A DNA stretch of 35,623 bases from positions 1 through 35,623 of the forward strand of contig JAIPJQ010000011.1 of the NCBI GenBank assembly GCA_021734065.1, read 5' to 3'. The notes under the pieces are model-generated. The model had not been told where the DNA came from. It saw only the letters and a list, made by a program, of their open reading frames with translations, and made no database searches. This document shows, one piece after another, positions 1 through 8,045 of this stretch. The stretch is from Fidelibacterota bacterium (GTDB lineage Bacteria > Fidelibacterota > UBA8477). A program made the translations under genes and the position numbers. The first letter of the stretch is position 1; each line of letters opens with the position of its first letter.

Positions 1-56
1 GCGATTTTGCCATTGTGGCGTACACCCAGTATTGTTGTGGCGTGAAAATTTTCCAT
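1..56 (-). CDS. hslV: ATP-dependent protease subunit HslV, N-terminal fragment (cut by window edge)
   Basis: Only the first 18 codons and part of the next are inside the window. They read MENFHATTILGVRHNGKIA, which matches the start of HslV/CodW proteases: the catalytic Thr of the mature N-terminus (the TTI motif) followed by a V-(R/Q)-H-x-G-K stretch. HslV is the peptidase of the HslUV cytoplasmic protease. The start codon lies at 54-56, with an AGG-type ribosome site about 7 bases upstream. The gene follows hflK and hflC on the same strand with about 140 bases between. The identification rests on a short segment, but the match to the family N-terminus is specific. Confidence 0.8.
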   Translation of the reverse strand, partial: MENFHATTILGVRHNGKI

Positions 57-137
57 TTAACTGACCTAAATAATTGTAAATAATATGATTAATTGGAGTT
101 CTGAATCAGGCTCAAACACGCGATTAATATAGAGCAA

Positions 138-174
138 GAACCCCGCCACGCAACGAAATTCACGGGCGGGGTTC
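138..174 (-). terminator. Hairpin downstream of hflC (possible terminator)
   Basis: A perfect 10-bp inverted repeat (138-147 with 165-174, GC-rich) with a 17-base loop lies between the hflC stop and hslV. There is no clean U-tract on either side, so factor-independent termination is uncertain. It could also be an RNA-stability hairpin at the 3' end of the hflKC message. Confidence 0.4.
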
Positions 175-195
175 GCTTCGAAATAGTGTCTCACT

Positions 196-1053
196 CTACC
201 AGTTTGGCTTCTGCTTCTTCAGATATTTAAACAGATCAGATTGAGGCGTCAGCACCAATTTCGTTTTTTCAGTCACGATTTTCTCGTAAGACTGCAGTGA
301 TCTGACAAAGGCATAGAAGTCAGGATCCTGCTGGAAAGCGTCAGCGTAGATTTTGACTGCACGAGCTTCACCAGCACCGCGGATGGTCTGGGAGATTTTA
401 TACGCATCTGCCAGGATGACTGCCCGGTCCCGATCAGTTTGTGCCTTGATTTTTACGCTTTCCTCGCCACCCTCTGACCGGAAGCCTTTGGCCATACGGT
501 TACGTTCAGCGCGCATACGCTCAAAAACCGCCTGTTCGTTCTCCGGTGGCAGATCCGCCCGCTTAATGCGAACATCCACAATCTCAATACCGTAATCCCG
601 CGCGGATTCATCGGCATTGACCACCACCCGGCGTAACAGGGAATCACGCTTAGTAGCGACAATCTCGTGCATCAAATGGGTTCCCAGTTCCACTCGCATG
701 CTGGAATAGATAATATCATCCAACCGGCTGTGGGCTTGACTTACCGTACGCATGGACTGCAGGAACTTCAGCGGATTAATAATGCGCCATTGGGCATAAT
801 TGTCCACAATGAGGTTTTTCTTATCCTGTGTGAGAATCGTATTGGGAGCGGAATCATATTCCAGCAAGCGGTTATCGAATTTGTGGATGGAGCGCCAAAA
901 CAGCTTGAAATGCAAACCGGGCGATTCCACTGTCCGGATCGGTTTTCCGAACTCCAGAATGACCGCTTGTTGGGTCTCGTCAATGATAAACGCACTTCCC
1001 CAGAATAACAGGAGTGCTAATGCAAGTACGATGGTCGTGATGATGCTTCTCAT
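196..1053 (-). CDS. hflC: HflC, SPFH/prohibitin-domain protease modulator
   Basis: A 285-residue protein with one N-terminal membrane segment (about residues 4-24), then the SPFH/band-7 domain (GLHFKLFW near residue 46, later DVRIKRADLPPE) and an Ala/Glu-rich C-terminal helix, as in HflC. HflC pairs with HflK in a periplasm-facing inner-membrane complex that cages and regulates the FtsH protease. The ATG overlaps the hflK stop by 4 bp (ATGA), so the two genes are translationally coupled. Length and domain order are normal for the family. The conserved RADLPPE(N/E) motif separates HflC from HflK and from stomatins. Confidence 0.93.
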   Translation of the reverse strand: MRSIITTIVLALALLLFWGSAFIIDETQQAVILEFGKPIRTVESPGLHFKLFWRSIHKFDNRLLEYDSAPNTILTQDKKNLIVDNYAQWRIINPLKFLQSMRTVSQAHSRLDDIIYSSMRVELGTHLMHEIVATKRDSLLRRVVVNADESARDYGIEIVDVRIKRADLPPENEQAVFERMRAERNRMAKGFRSEGGEESVKIKAQTDRDRAVILADAYKISQTIRGAGEARAVKIYADAFQQDPDFYAFVRSLQSYEKIVTEKTKLVLTPQSDLFKYLKKQKPNW

Positions 1054-2057
1054 TTCGCACCTCCCTGCCCGGCTGTTACCGTGGTGGGTGACATCCCCAA
1101 TACGTTAACCATACTGCCGGCATCCTCACCATCAACAATATAATTTTCAGATTTGGACAATACTTTCTCCAGTGTCTCCAGATACATGCGGGTGCGGGTC
1201 ACATCCTTCGCCTGTTTGTATTCAGCTAAAACCTGGATAAAGCGGGCGGAATCACCCTGGGCTTCTTTAACCCGCTGTTGCTTGAATGCTTCAGCCTGCT
1301 GAATCATCTGTGCAGCTTCTCCACGGGCTCTGGGAATCAACTCATTCTTGTATCCCAACGCCTCGTTAATCATTTTTTCTTTGTCCTCCTTTGCGGACTG
1401 CACATCCTTGAAGGCGGCATCCACTGCCTTAGGCGGTGTCACATCCTGCAATTTCACCTGCTGGATGAAAACTCCGGCTTCATAGCTGTCCAGAACACTT
1501 TGCAGTAGGTCACGGGTTTCCGATTCCACAATCGCCTTCCCTGTGGTGAGCACGTCATCGATGGGCTTGGACCCCACCACTTGTCGCATGGCCGCTTCCG
1601 AGGCATGGAAGACAATGCGTTCCGGGTTTTCCACTCGAAATAAAAATTGAGCCGCATCCCGAATTTTGTACTGAATTACCACTTCCACATTGGCAATGTT
1701 TTCATCACCGGTGATCATGCTGGCTTCCTGAGGAATACTCCGGTATTGGGAGTCAGAAGTCCCGGCTCCCCGCAGTGTTCGGAATCCCAGCTCAAGTCGC
1801 CGTACCGATTCAACATTGACCACATCTACGGTTTGGACCGGCCAGGGAAATTTCACATGAAATCCGGAACTGGTAGTGCTGGTGTACTTACCGAAAGTTC
1901 GAATTACACCATTTTGCTCAGGACCCACAGTGTAAAAAGGTCCACCAAAGATGAACCATATTAATAAGAACAGGACAACCGGAATTAATATCCCCCTGAT
2001 TGAGAAATGGGGAATCTCGATTTCCCGGTCACCAATTATTACGCGTCTGACAGCCAT
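1050..2057 (-). CDS. hflK: HflK, SPFH/prohibitin-domain protease modulator
   Basis: A 335-residue partner of HflC. A short cytoplasmic N-terminus is followed by a membrane segment (about residues 23-40) and the band-7 core with VGPEQNGVIRTFGKY and GFHVKFPWPVQTVDVV, both typical of HflK. The coiled-coil region contains the QDVTPPKAVDAAFKDVQ motif. The long Gly-rich N-terminal extension of E. coli HflK is missing; such short forms are common outside proteobacteria. A strong AAGGAGATG ribosome site precedes the ATG. It is the first gene of the hflK-hflC pair and the complex acts with FtsH on membrane proteins. Confidence 0.93.
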   Translation of the reverse strand: MAVRRVIIGDREIEIPHFSIRGILIPVVLFLLIWFIFGGPFYTVGPEQNGVIRTFGKYTSTTSSGFHVKFPWPVQTVDVVNVESVRRLELGFRTLRGAGTSDSQYRSIPQEASMITGDENIANVEVVIQYKIRDAAQFLFRVENPERIVFHASEAAMRQVVGSKPIDDVLTTGKAIVESETRDLLQSVLDSYEAGVFIQQVKLQDVTPPKAVDAAFKDVQSAKEDKEKMINEALGYKNELIPRARGEAAQMIQQAEAFKQQRVKEAQGDSARFIQVLAEYKQAKDVTRTRMYLETLEKVLSKSENYIVDGEDAGSMVNVLGMSPTTVTAGQGGAK

Positions 2058-2152
2058 AAAACATCTCCTTCATAAACTGCCCGAATATAGGGTATGGATG
2101 TCCGTTTTTCATGGTTAATCGGGGAAAGTTTTAGGAAGGAGGGGGAGAAAAC

Positions 2153-3799
2153 TCAGCGGAAACGATAAGCACCGTCAATCATGAACTGACTGATGGTTTC
2201 GCCGGCCTCCATTTCGGCCGAATAGGAGCCGCTCAGGTAGAAATTTTCCATAAACCGCCAGTACACGTCCAATTGTGGCGTCTGGCGTAGATGGGCGTCC
2301 AGTTGGGATTTATACATATAGCCGTAGAGGTTATAGCCCATGGACAGTGTCAGGTCGGGATTGATATACCAGTCCGCCCGGGGTTGCGCCCGGAGCGCTC
2401 GGACATACAGATTGTCGAAATATTGCAGGTTCAGGTTCATTGGCCCTTTGAGAGCGGGCAGCGAGGTATAGCGAAAATTCACACCCGTGATATACATGCG
2501 ATTGCCATCCCCATCGCTGGTGATATTCCCATTCATGCCTAATGAAACCGGACCGGGCAGGCGAAACATCACCGTACCGTAGAATCCCTGGCGAAATGCT
2601 TTTTCAAAAAGTGAATCCGGTGTATCTGCCTGGGTGATGAGCAATTTGATATTCTGGCGCTGCGTGTAACGGGTGACAATATTAATCCCGGAAACCGGTG
2701 TAAAACGACCCGATAGATAAAATGCAGTCAAATTGGCGGTGCCCCGGGTAGAAGTCCCGCCGTCCAGATCCAAATCCAACTCGGCGCTGCCATTCAATCG
2801 CAACCAACGCCATTTACTGATATCAGAGCTGAGGTAGAGGTACTGCCGGTCCGTACCACCGTTTTTGGTCTCCGTGATGAGTGCAGCGGTAGCGCGGTAA
2901 TTTCGACTGGCGGGTGTGAGACTCCCGGAAAGTCCCCATTTGAAAGATTCGGTGTCGATTTTCAACGAATCATACACGGGTACAAATCCAACAATTGCTC
3001 CCATTTGAACCTTGTTCCAGCGATAACTGGCGCCGATGCCATCCACCGTACCCACACCACCCAACATGGGATGGTAGATGCGGCCAACAGAGCCCCAAAT
3101 TGGTGAAACATCATTCTGATAGGTCACACCGGCACTGTAGAGACGTGTTTGGCGCTGGGTAGCGTCATTACTGCTACGACTGCGTCCCCGAACCAACAGA
3201 TTGCTGTGGAAGTTTGAGCCGGCCATGTTGTTCACATTTAGATTCAGATAGAGGGAGGGTTGGCTGAAATTTGCGGATTGATTATCCGAGACATTCACAC
3301 CCAGATAACGGGTGGATATTTTCCCAAACCAGCGTGTTTCCCGCTGGCGGACCTCCACCACATTGCGGTTTTCCGGAGAGCCGCTTGTATAGCGACTCAA
3401 TGTATCTGCGCTGAGAGTTGTGGTGGAATCTACCGGGACTTCCGCAGAATCCACAACCGTCATTTCCACAGTAGATTGCTCTGATGTGACTCTCACCTTG
3501 TCCTTGATCTGCCAGGTCTCAAATTCAGCCCGATTGATGCCGAAACAGCTGGCTGTATTGCTGGCGGCCTGGCGAACCACGGCCATGCCCTGCTGTTCCT
3601 GATCATCCCAAATTTCCACCGTATCGTTGATCGCCAGACCATCGTTGGTCCCCAAGTCAATGTAAATCAACTCCTGGCTTTTGTAGGTAATGGTGCCTTC
3701 AACGAACTGCTGCCCGTTCAGCATACCGGTAAGGATGATGATTGTGAGCAATATGCGAGTAGTGAGTTTAATTCTCATGATAAAATGGTGTCTGTTCAT
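2153..3799 (-). CDS. Predicted outer-membrane beta-barrel protein, candidate porin for the multihaem conduit
   Basis: A 548-residue protein that I cannot place in a named family. It has a signal peptide (basic start, hydrophobic LLTIIILTG, cleavage near GQQF, about residue 29), a small beta-rich domain (about 30-105, with the GTNDGLAINDTVEIWD stretch), a Ser/Thr-rich linker (about 110-150), then roughly 390 residues of alternating polar/aromatic strands ending in an aromatic C-terminus (GAYRFR), the usual barrel-insertion signal. It begins 11 bases after the third multihaem cytochrome gene on the same strand, with a GGA ribosome site 5 bases before the ATG. The position suggests the porin part of a porin-cytochrome complex. 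That function is inferred from context, not from similarity. Confidence 0.7.
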   Translation of the reverse strand: MNRHHFIMRIKLTTRILLTIIILTGMLNGQQFVEGTITYKSQELIYIDLGTNDGLAINDTVEIWDDQEQQGMAVVRQAASNTASCFGINRAEFETWQIKDKVRVTSEQSTVEMTVVDSAEVPVDSTTTLSADTLSRYTSGSPENRNVVEVRQRETRWFGKISTRYLGVNVSDNQSANFSQPSLYLNLNVNNMAGSNFHSNLLVRGRSRSSNDATQRQTRLYSAGVTYQNDVSPIWGSVGRIYHPMLGGVGTVDGIGASYRWNKVQMGAIVGFVPVYDSLKIDTESFKWGLSGSLTPASRNYRATAALITETKNGGTDRQYLYLSSDISKWRWLRLNGSAELDLDLDGGTSTRGTANLTAFYLSGRFTPVSGINIVTRYTQRQNIKLLITQADTPDSLFEKAFRQGFYGTVMFRLPGPVSLGMNGNITSDGDGNRMYITGVNFRYTSLPALKGPMNLNLQYFDNLYVRALRAQPRADWYINPDLTLSMGYNLYGYMYKSQLDAHLRQTPQLDVYWRFMENFYLSGSYSAEMEAGETISQFMIDGAYRFR

Positions 3800-3810
3800 T
3801 TCAATCCGGG

Positions 3811-4674
3811 TTAATCACCACAGAAATTTTCATTCCCCCGGGGATGACAAAAATAGCAATCCTCCGGCTGCACGTTGGTGGTAGGATAGGTCCGTCCGTT
3901 ACAACTTTCACAATTATTCCCTTCGCAGTGCTCGGCATTCATGCTGGTCACATTGTGACAGCCACTGCCAAAACAGGTGAACTCCTGGTAAACACCGGCT
4001 GTGGGATGACAATTATTGCAGCTGTCCCAAACACCGGCATGCTCCCCGGAATTGATGGGGAAGAACTGATCGTGATTCAACGCCATAATATCCTGCCAGT
4101 TGGTAGGACCGTGACACAGGGAGCAATCAGCCTGCGGGGTGAATCCGGCATGACTGGCCACGGTAACATCAAAATCACTGGCATGACAATTGGCACAGGC
4201 CAGGTCAATGCGGTAATTGCCCTCCCCATGACACGCTTCACAGCTCAGGCCACGGTGGGCGCCCACCAATGGAAACAGCGTTTCCATATGCCGATCCGCC
4301 CAATAACTCATATCCCAGGTGTCGTCCCGATGGCACTGTTCACAGTCCACCCCGTAGCGTCCGATGTGAATATCGGCATGACAGCCCGAGCAGGTCAGAG
4401 GAGCCCGCTGAAAATCGTGAATAGACTTCACATCCGTCCCCAGGTGACATCCCCGGCATGCGGTCTGCCGGTGGGCGCCCGTAAGGACGAAGTCGGTTTG
4501 AATATCATGATTGAAAGTCATGGAATCGGATAATGGTGCCCAACCGCTGGGTGCGTGACAGGTTTGGCACTCCCATTTCAGTGTCAGTTCCTGCTGGGAA
4601 TAAATATTACCAGCCAGACCAAGGGTAGTAATTATCATTACCGTTATCGCGCAGTTGCTTCGGTCAATCCACAT
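3811..4674 (-). CDS. Secreted decahaem c-type cytochrome, short paralogue of the giant cytochrome
   Basis: A 287-residue protein starting at the ATG at 4674, which overlaps the end of the upstream cytochrome gene by 11 bp; longer readings lack a signal peptide. After the signal peptide (cleavage near IYSQQ, about residue 27) come nine CXXCH sites (Cys36, 73, 95, 111, 145, 160, 184, 219, 273) and one CX4CH site (Cys234). Conserved FNH and GAH histidines between them are candidate distal ligands. The organisation is 2 + 3 + 3 + 2 haems. The last 90 residues are clearly homologous to the end of the giant cytochrome, including a Cys250/Cys255/Cys258 cluster with a CXXCN variant. No lipobox is present. 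Role: a periplasmic or surface electron carrier. Confidence 0.9.
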   Translation of the reverse strand: MWIDRSNCAITVMIITTLGLAGNIYSQQELTLKWECQTCHAPSGWAPLSDSMTFNHDIQTDFVLTGAHRQTACRGCHLGTDVKSIHDFQRAPLTCSGCHADIHIGRYGVDCEQCHRDDTWDMSYWADRHMETLFPLVGAHRGLSCEACHGEGNYRIDLACANCHASDFDVTVASHAGFTPQADCSLCHGPTNWQDIMALNHDQFFPINSGEHAGVWDSCNNCHPTAGVYQEFTCFGSGCHNVTSMNAEHCEGNNCESCNGRTYPTTNVQPEDCYFCHPRGNENFCGD

Positions 4675-7600
4675 TGCGCCAGTCCAGATCCAACGGGGTT
4701 TGGAAATTGGGTGGCCGCCGCAGGTCGTCATCATCACCTTCACAATCATCTTCATCCCCATTGGGATGGCAGAACAGACAATCTGCCGCTGTTACGCCGG
4801 TGGCGGGGTAGGTGAAACCGTTACAGCTCTCACAGCCATCCTCACAATGTTCAGCGTTCTCTTCCGCCACATTGTGACACCCACCGCCAAAACAGGTGAA
4901 ATCGGCGTAATTGCTGGTGTTGGTGTGACAATCGCTGCATGCATCCCACTCATTCCGATGTTCACCCGAGTAAATGGGGAAATACATGCCATCATGGTCA
5001 AAATCGGCTCCTTCCCATTGGGTGGTGGTGTGACAACTCTCGCAGTCCATGGGAAAATCCGAGCTGGCATGGTTGGGATTGGTGGTGGCGTTGTAATCGG
5101 CCAGGTGACAATCCGCGTCCGCACAACTTCTGGGTGTTGGTGGCGGATCATACCCATCGGCGTGACAAACCGTGCAATCAGTGTTTTGATGTGCGCCGGT
5201 AAGTGCAAAACCGGTTTGCGTTTCCGAATGATCAAATTCTGCCGGTGACCAGGCGTTGGTGGCATGGCATTGGGCACAATCATCTGGAAAATCAGCATGG
5301 GGCGGATCCTGAGCGGCGGCTTTATCCGCTGTGTGACAGGGCATGCAGGTGGTCACATTGGCGTGGGACCAGACCGAAGGCGTCCAAGCAATGGGCGTGT
5401 GGCAAATCTCGCAATCTTCTGCATTCCAAACCTGGTCAGAATGAACCGGTTGGCTTGTTTCGCCATAGGTGGAGGCGTGACAATTTGCCCCAAAGCAATC
5501 GGTTGATATACCAGACCATTGATTGTCGATATGGCAAAGATTGCAGTTGGTGAAACTGTTGTCATAATGCTGACCCAGAAGGTGAAAACCGGTGAGTTCT
5601 TCACTATGATTGAAATGGGAGGGCGACCACTGGACGGTATTATGGCACACATCACAGGTGGCCGGGAAACCGGTATGATCCGGCGTTGCGGGAATATCGT
5701 TGGAATGGCACGCGTCACAACTTTCAGTGAGGTTTTCGTGGGTGAAAATGCTGGGTTCCCAATCCACTGGCGTGTGACAGAGCGCGCAATCTTCCAGCCG
5801 GAATCCCTCCGCCTGGTGATCCGGGTCGTCCGTCTCGTTAAAGTCGGTGAGGTGACACTGGGCGTCCCAGCAATTCATTGGTGTACCGGCATAAACATCA
5901 TTCACATGGCAGGCATTACAATCCGTATTCTGATGTTCGCCGATCAATGGGAAACCGGTTTCATCATGATTCAAAATATCCGGCGACCAGGCATTGGTGG
6001 TGTGACAGACCTGACATTGGGTACTGAACTCATTGGCGGTGTGGTTCGGATCGTTGGTGTTATTATAATCATACTGGTGACAGGTCACACAGGCGGATGC
6101 GGTATTGTTATGCTGAAAAATGCTGGGTTCGAACCCCGATTCATCATGACAAATGGTGCAATCTTCCATTGGATACCCCCGCTCAGCATGATTGGGGTCC
6201 GTGGTGTTGTTGTAGTCCTGGGCGTGACATTGGGCGGAGAAACAGTCATGTGGTGTGCCGGCCCACTGATTATTGATGTGGCAGCTTGTGCAATTATCCG
6301 GCACTAAAGCAGAATGCGCACCAACCAGCGGAAAGCCGGTATTGGCTTCACTATGATCAAAAAATGCCGGTGCCCAGACCTGGGTGGAATGACAGACCTG
6401 ACATTCGGAACTGAATCCGGATGCCACATGGTCAGGCGCCGTGGTCGAAGCCGCCGTCTGGGTATAATCGTAGGCATGACAATCATTACATCCACTGGAA
6501 ATTCCCGAATGGTTGAAGCTGATTGGTGTCCACCCAAATTCTGAATGGCATTGGTCACAATTGGCCGGATAATCGCGGATTTCATGGTCCCATTCGGTAG
6601 CGTCGGCGGAATCATGACACCCTTCACAATTCAACGGAAGATCATATCCGTCATCATGACACGCCATACAGTCTGCCGTGCGATGGCGTCCCACCAAAGG
6701 AAAGGCAGTGAGATCGTGGTCAATAGTGAGTGTTGCCCAGCCACTGGTGGAATGGCATTCGGTACAATTGGTGGGAAATCCGGCATTCAGGTGTTCGGGA
6801 TTCTCGGCTGTTTCGTAATCAGCTTGGTGACAGGCGTAGCAATCGCCGGCTAATTCCTGAAAAACACCATCGCCATGGCAATCGCCACAAGATGCACTCA
6901 CATGAGCGCCGGTGAGCGGGTAGTCGGTCTGGATATTATGATCGTAATTGGTGTTGGCCCAGTTGAATACGGTATGGCATTGATCGCAGGTGGGACCGAA
7001 GTCAGCCGATTCATGGGAAAAATCGGGTATTTCTGTCACATCCGTAGCATGACAACTGACACACTGGCCGCTTTGGATTTGGAAATTCTGATCTGCATGG
7101 CAATTATCACACGTCAACTGGGCATGGCCACCCACGAGAGCAAATCCCAACCGATTATGGTCAAATGTTGCAGTCGCCCAATCCTGCGTGTCATGACACA
7201 AGGCGCAATCCTGGGGATAGGCGTCCACTGCATGGGGCGGATCAGTTGTGGTCTCATACTCGGTTTGGTGACAAGCCCAGCAATCCTGCGGTGTACCTGT
7301 TGTCTGGCCGGTGTGACAACTGCTACAGTCCGTGGCGGAATGGGCGCCGGTGAGCTCAAAACCGGTGCGTTCCAGCGTATGCTCAAAGGTTGAGGTTTCC
7401 CAGAAGGGCGCTGAGATGCGATGACATTCCAGGCAATCGGTACTGAGTCCGCTGGCAGCATGGTCCGGATCCACCGTTTGTTGATAGGTATCCAGATGGC
7501 AGCCGGCACAATCCAGTGGCAGCCCCTGGTATTCATTTCTTCCCGCCGAGCTGTGACAAGCATCGCAGGCGACGCTGGCGTGGGCGCCCAGCAAAAGAAA

Positions 7601-8026
7601 CCGGGTGGTGTTGTGGTCAAATGTCTCTGTGCGTGGCTGCCAGGTTCGGTCGGTATGACAGCGTTGACAATTATCGCCCAATTGTCCCTGGTGAGGATCG
7701 TTGTGGCAACTGGCACACTCCGTTCGAGCGCGATCAAATTGGTGGATGGTTTCCAATGACGTGCCGGTGTGGCATTGGATACAATCGGCATTACGGTGCT
7801 GCCCCTCCAGCGGGAACAGGGTCTGACTGTGGTCAAAACTGCTGGGGCGAATAATGTCCCACTGGCTGTCAATATGGCAGGCCTGGCAGGGGAGATCGGT
7901 GGTAATCTGCAAAGTGTCCTGAAAAGCTGATAGTGGCGAAATTGACAACAGCAATACTGTGAGACTTACCAGAAATTTACCGGTAACTTTCGCAGGTATT
8001 TTTCTTGTTACACGCGGTGTCTTCAT
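4664..8026 (-). CDS. Giant secreted multihaem c-type cytochrome with 42 haem-attachment motifs
   Basis: A 1120-residue protein. The ATG at 8026 is chosen because it gives a clear signal peptide (KFLVSLTVLLLSIS, cleavage near PLSAFQ) 19 bases after the upstream stop; in-frame starts further upstream would overlap that gene. I count 37 CXXCH and 5 CX4CH sites (Cys595, 719, 844, 968, 1045). They group as two N-terminal haems, five 3-haem units (from Cys104, 173, 249, 322, 396), four 5-haem units of about 124-128 residues (from Cys467, 595, 719, 844), one 3-haem unit (Cys968) and two terminal haems (Cys1045, Cys1083). Repeated FDH, GAH and PNH histidines can supply distal axial ligands. The tail is acidic. 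It is likely a long-range electron wire in the periplasm or at the surface. Confidence 0.93.
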   Translation of the reverse strand: MKTPRVTRKIPAKVTGKFLVSLTVLLLSISPLSAFQDTLQITTDLPCQACHIDSQWDIIRPSSFDHSQTLFPLEGQHRNADCIQCHTGTSLETIHQFDRARTECASCHNDPHQGQLGDNCQRCHTDRTWQPRTETFDHNTTRFLLLGAHASVACDACHSSAGRNEYQGLPLDCAGCHLDTYQQTVDPDHAASGLSTDCLECHRISAPFWETSTFEHTLERTGFELTGAHSATDCSSCHTGQTTGTPQDCWACHQTEYETTTDPPHAVDAYPQDCALCHDTQDWATATFDHNRLGFALVGGHAQLTCDNCHADQNFQIQSGQCVSCHATDVTEIPDFSHESADFGPTCDQCHTVFNWANTNYDHNIQTDYPLTGAHVSASCGDCHGDGVFQELAGDCYACHQADYETAENPEHLNAGFPTNCTECHSTSGWATLTIDHDLTAFPLVGRHRTADCMACHDDGYDLPLNCEGCHDSADATEWDHEIRDYPANCDQCHSEFGWTPISFNHSGISSGCNDCHAYDYTQTAASTTAPDHVASGFSSECQVCHSTQVWAPAFFDHSEANTGFPLVGAHSALVPDNCTSCHINNQWAGTPHDCFSAQCHAQDYNNTTDPNHAERGYPMEDCTICHDESGFEPSIFQHNNTASACVTCHQYDYNNTNDPNHTANEFSTQCQVCHTTNAWSPDILNHDETGFPLIGEHQNTDCNACHVNDVYAGTPMNCWDAQCHLTDFNETDDPDHQAEGFRLEDCALCHTPVDWEPSIFTHENLTESCDACHSNDIPATPDHTGFPATCDVCHNTVQWSPSHFNHSEELTGFHLLGQHYDNSFTNCNLCHIDNQWSGISTDCFGANCHASTYGETSQPVHSDQVWNAEDCEICHTPIAWTPSVWSHANVTTCMPCHTADKAAAQDPPHADFPDDCAQCHATNAWSPAEFDHSETQTGFALTGAHQNTDCTVCHADGYDPPPTPRSCADADCHLADYNATTNPNHASSDFPMDCESCHTTTQWEGADFDHDGMYFPIYSGEHRNEWDACSDCHTNTSNYADFTCFGGGCHNVAEENAEHCEDGCESCNGFTYPATGVTAADCLFCHPNGDEDDCEGDDDDLRRPPNFQTPLDLDWRNVD

Positions 8027-8045
8027 GTTATTGCCTATCGCTTTT

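Noticed and set aside
4675..4761. Upstream extension of the decahaem cytochrome gene to 4761
   Set aside because: The added residues are out-of-frame translation of the giant cytochrome's tail and place charged sequence before the signal peptide.
3844..7872. Many long plus-strand open frames (up to about 260 codons, for example 5519-6307) across the cytochrome genes
   Set aside because: They are antisense shadows of the repeated CXXCH codons. They lack family motifs, start signals and domain structure, while the minus-strand frame is continuous and has signal peptides.
4664..8026. Regular short repeats in the cytochrome DNA that could be mistaken for a CRISPR array or satellite
   Set aside because: The periodicity is at protein level (haem motifs and His residues), with variable DNA and irregular spacing, inside one open reading frame.
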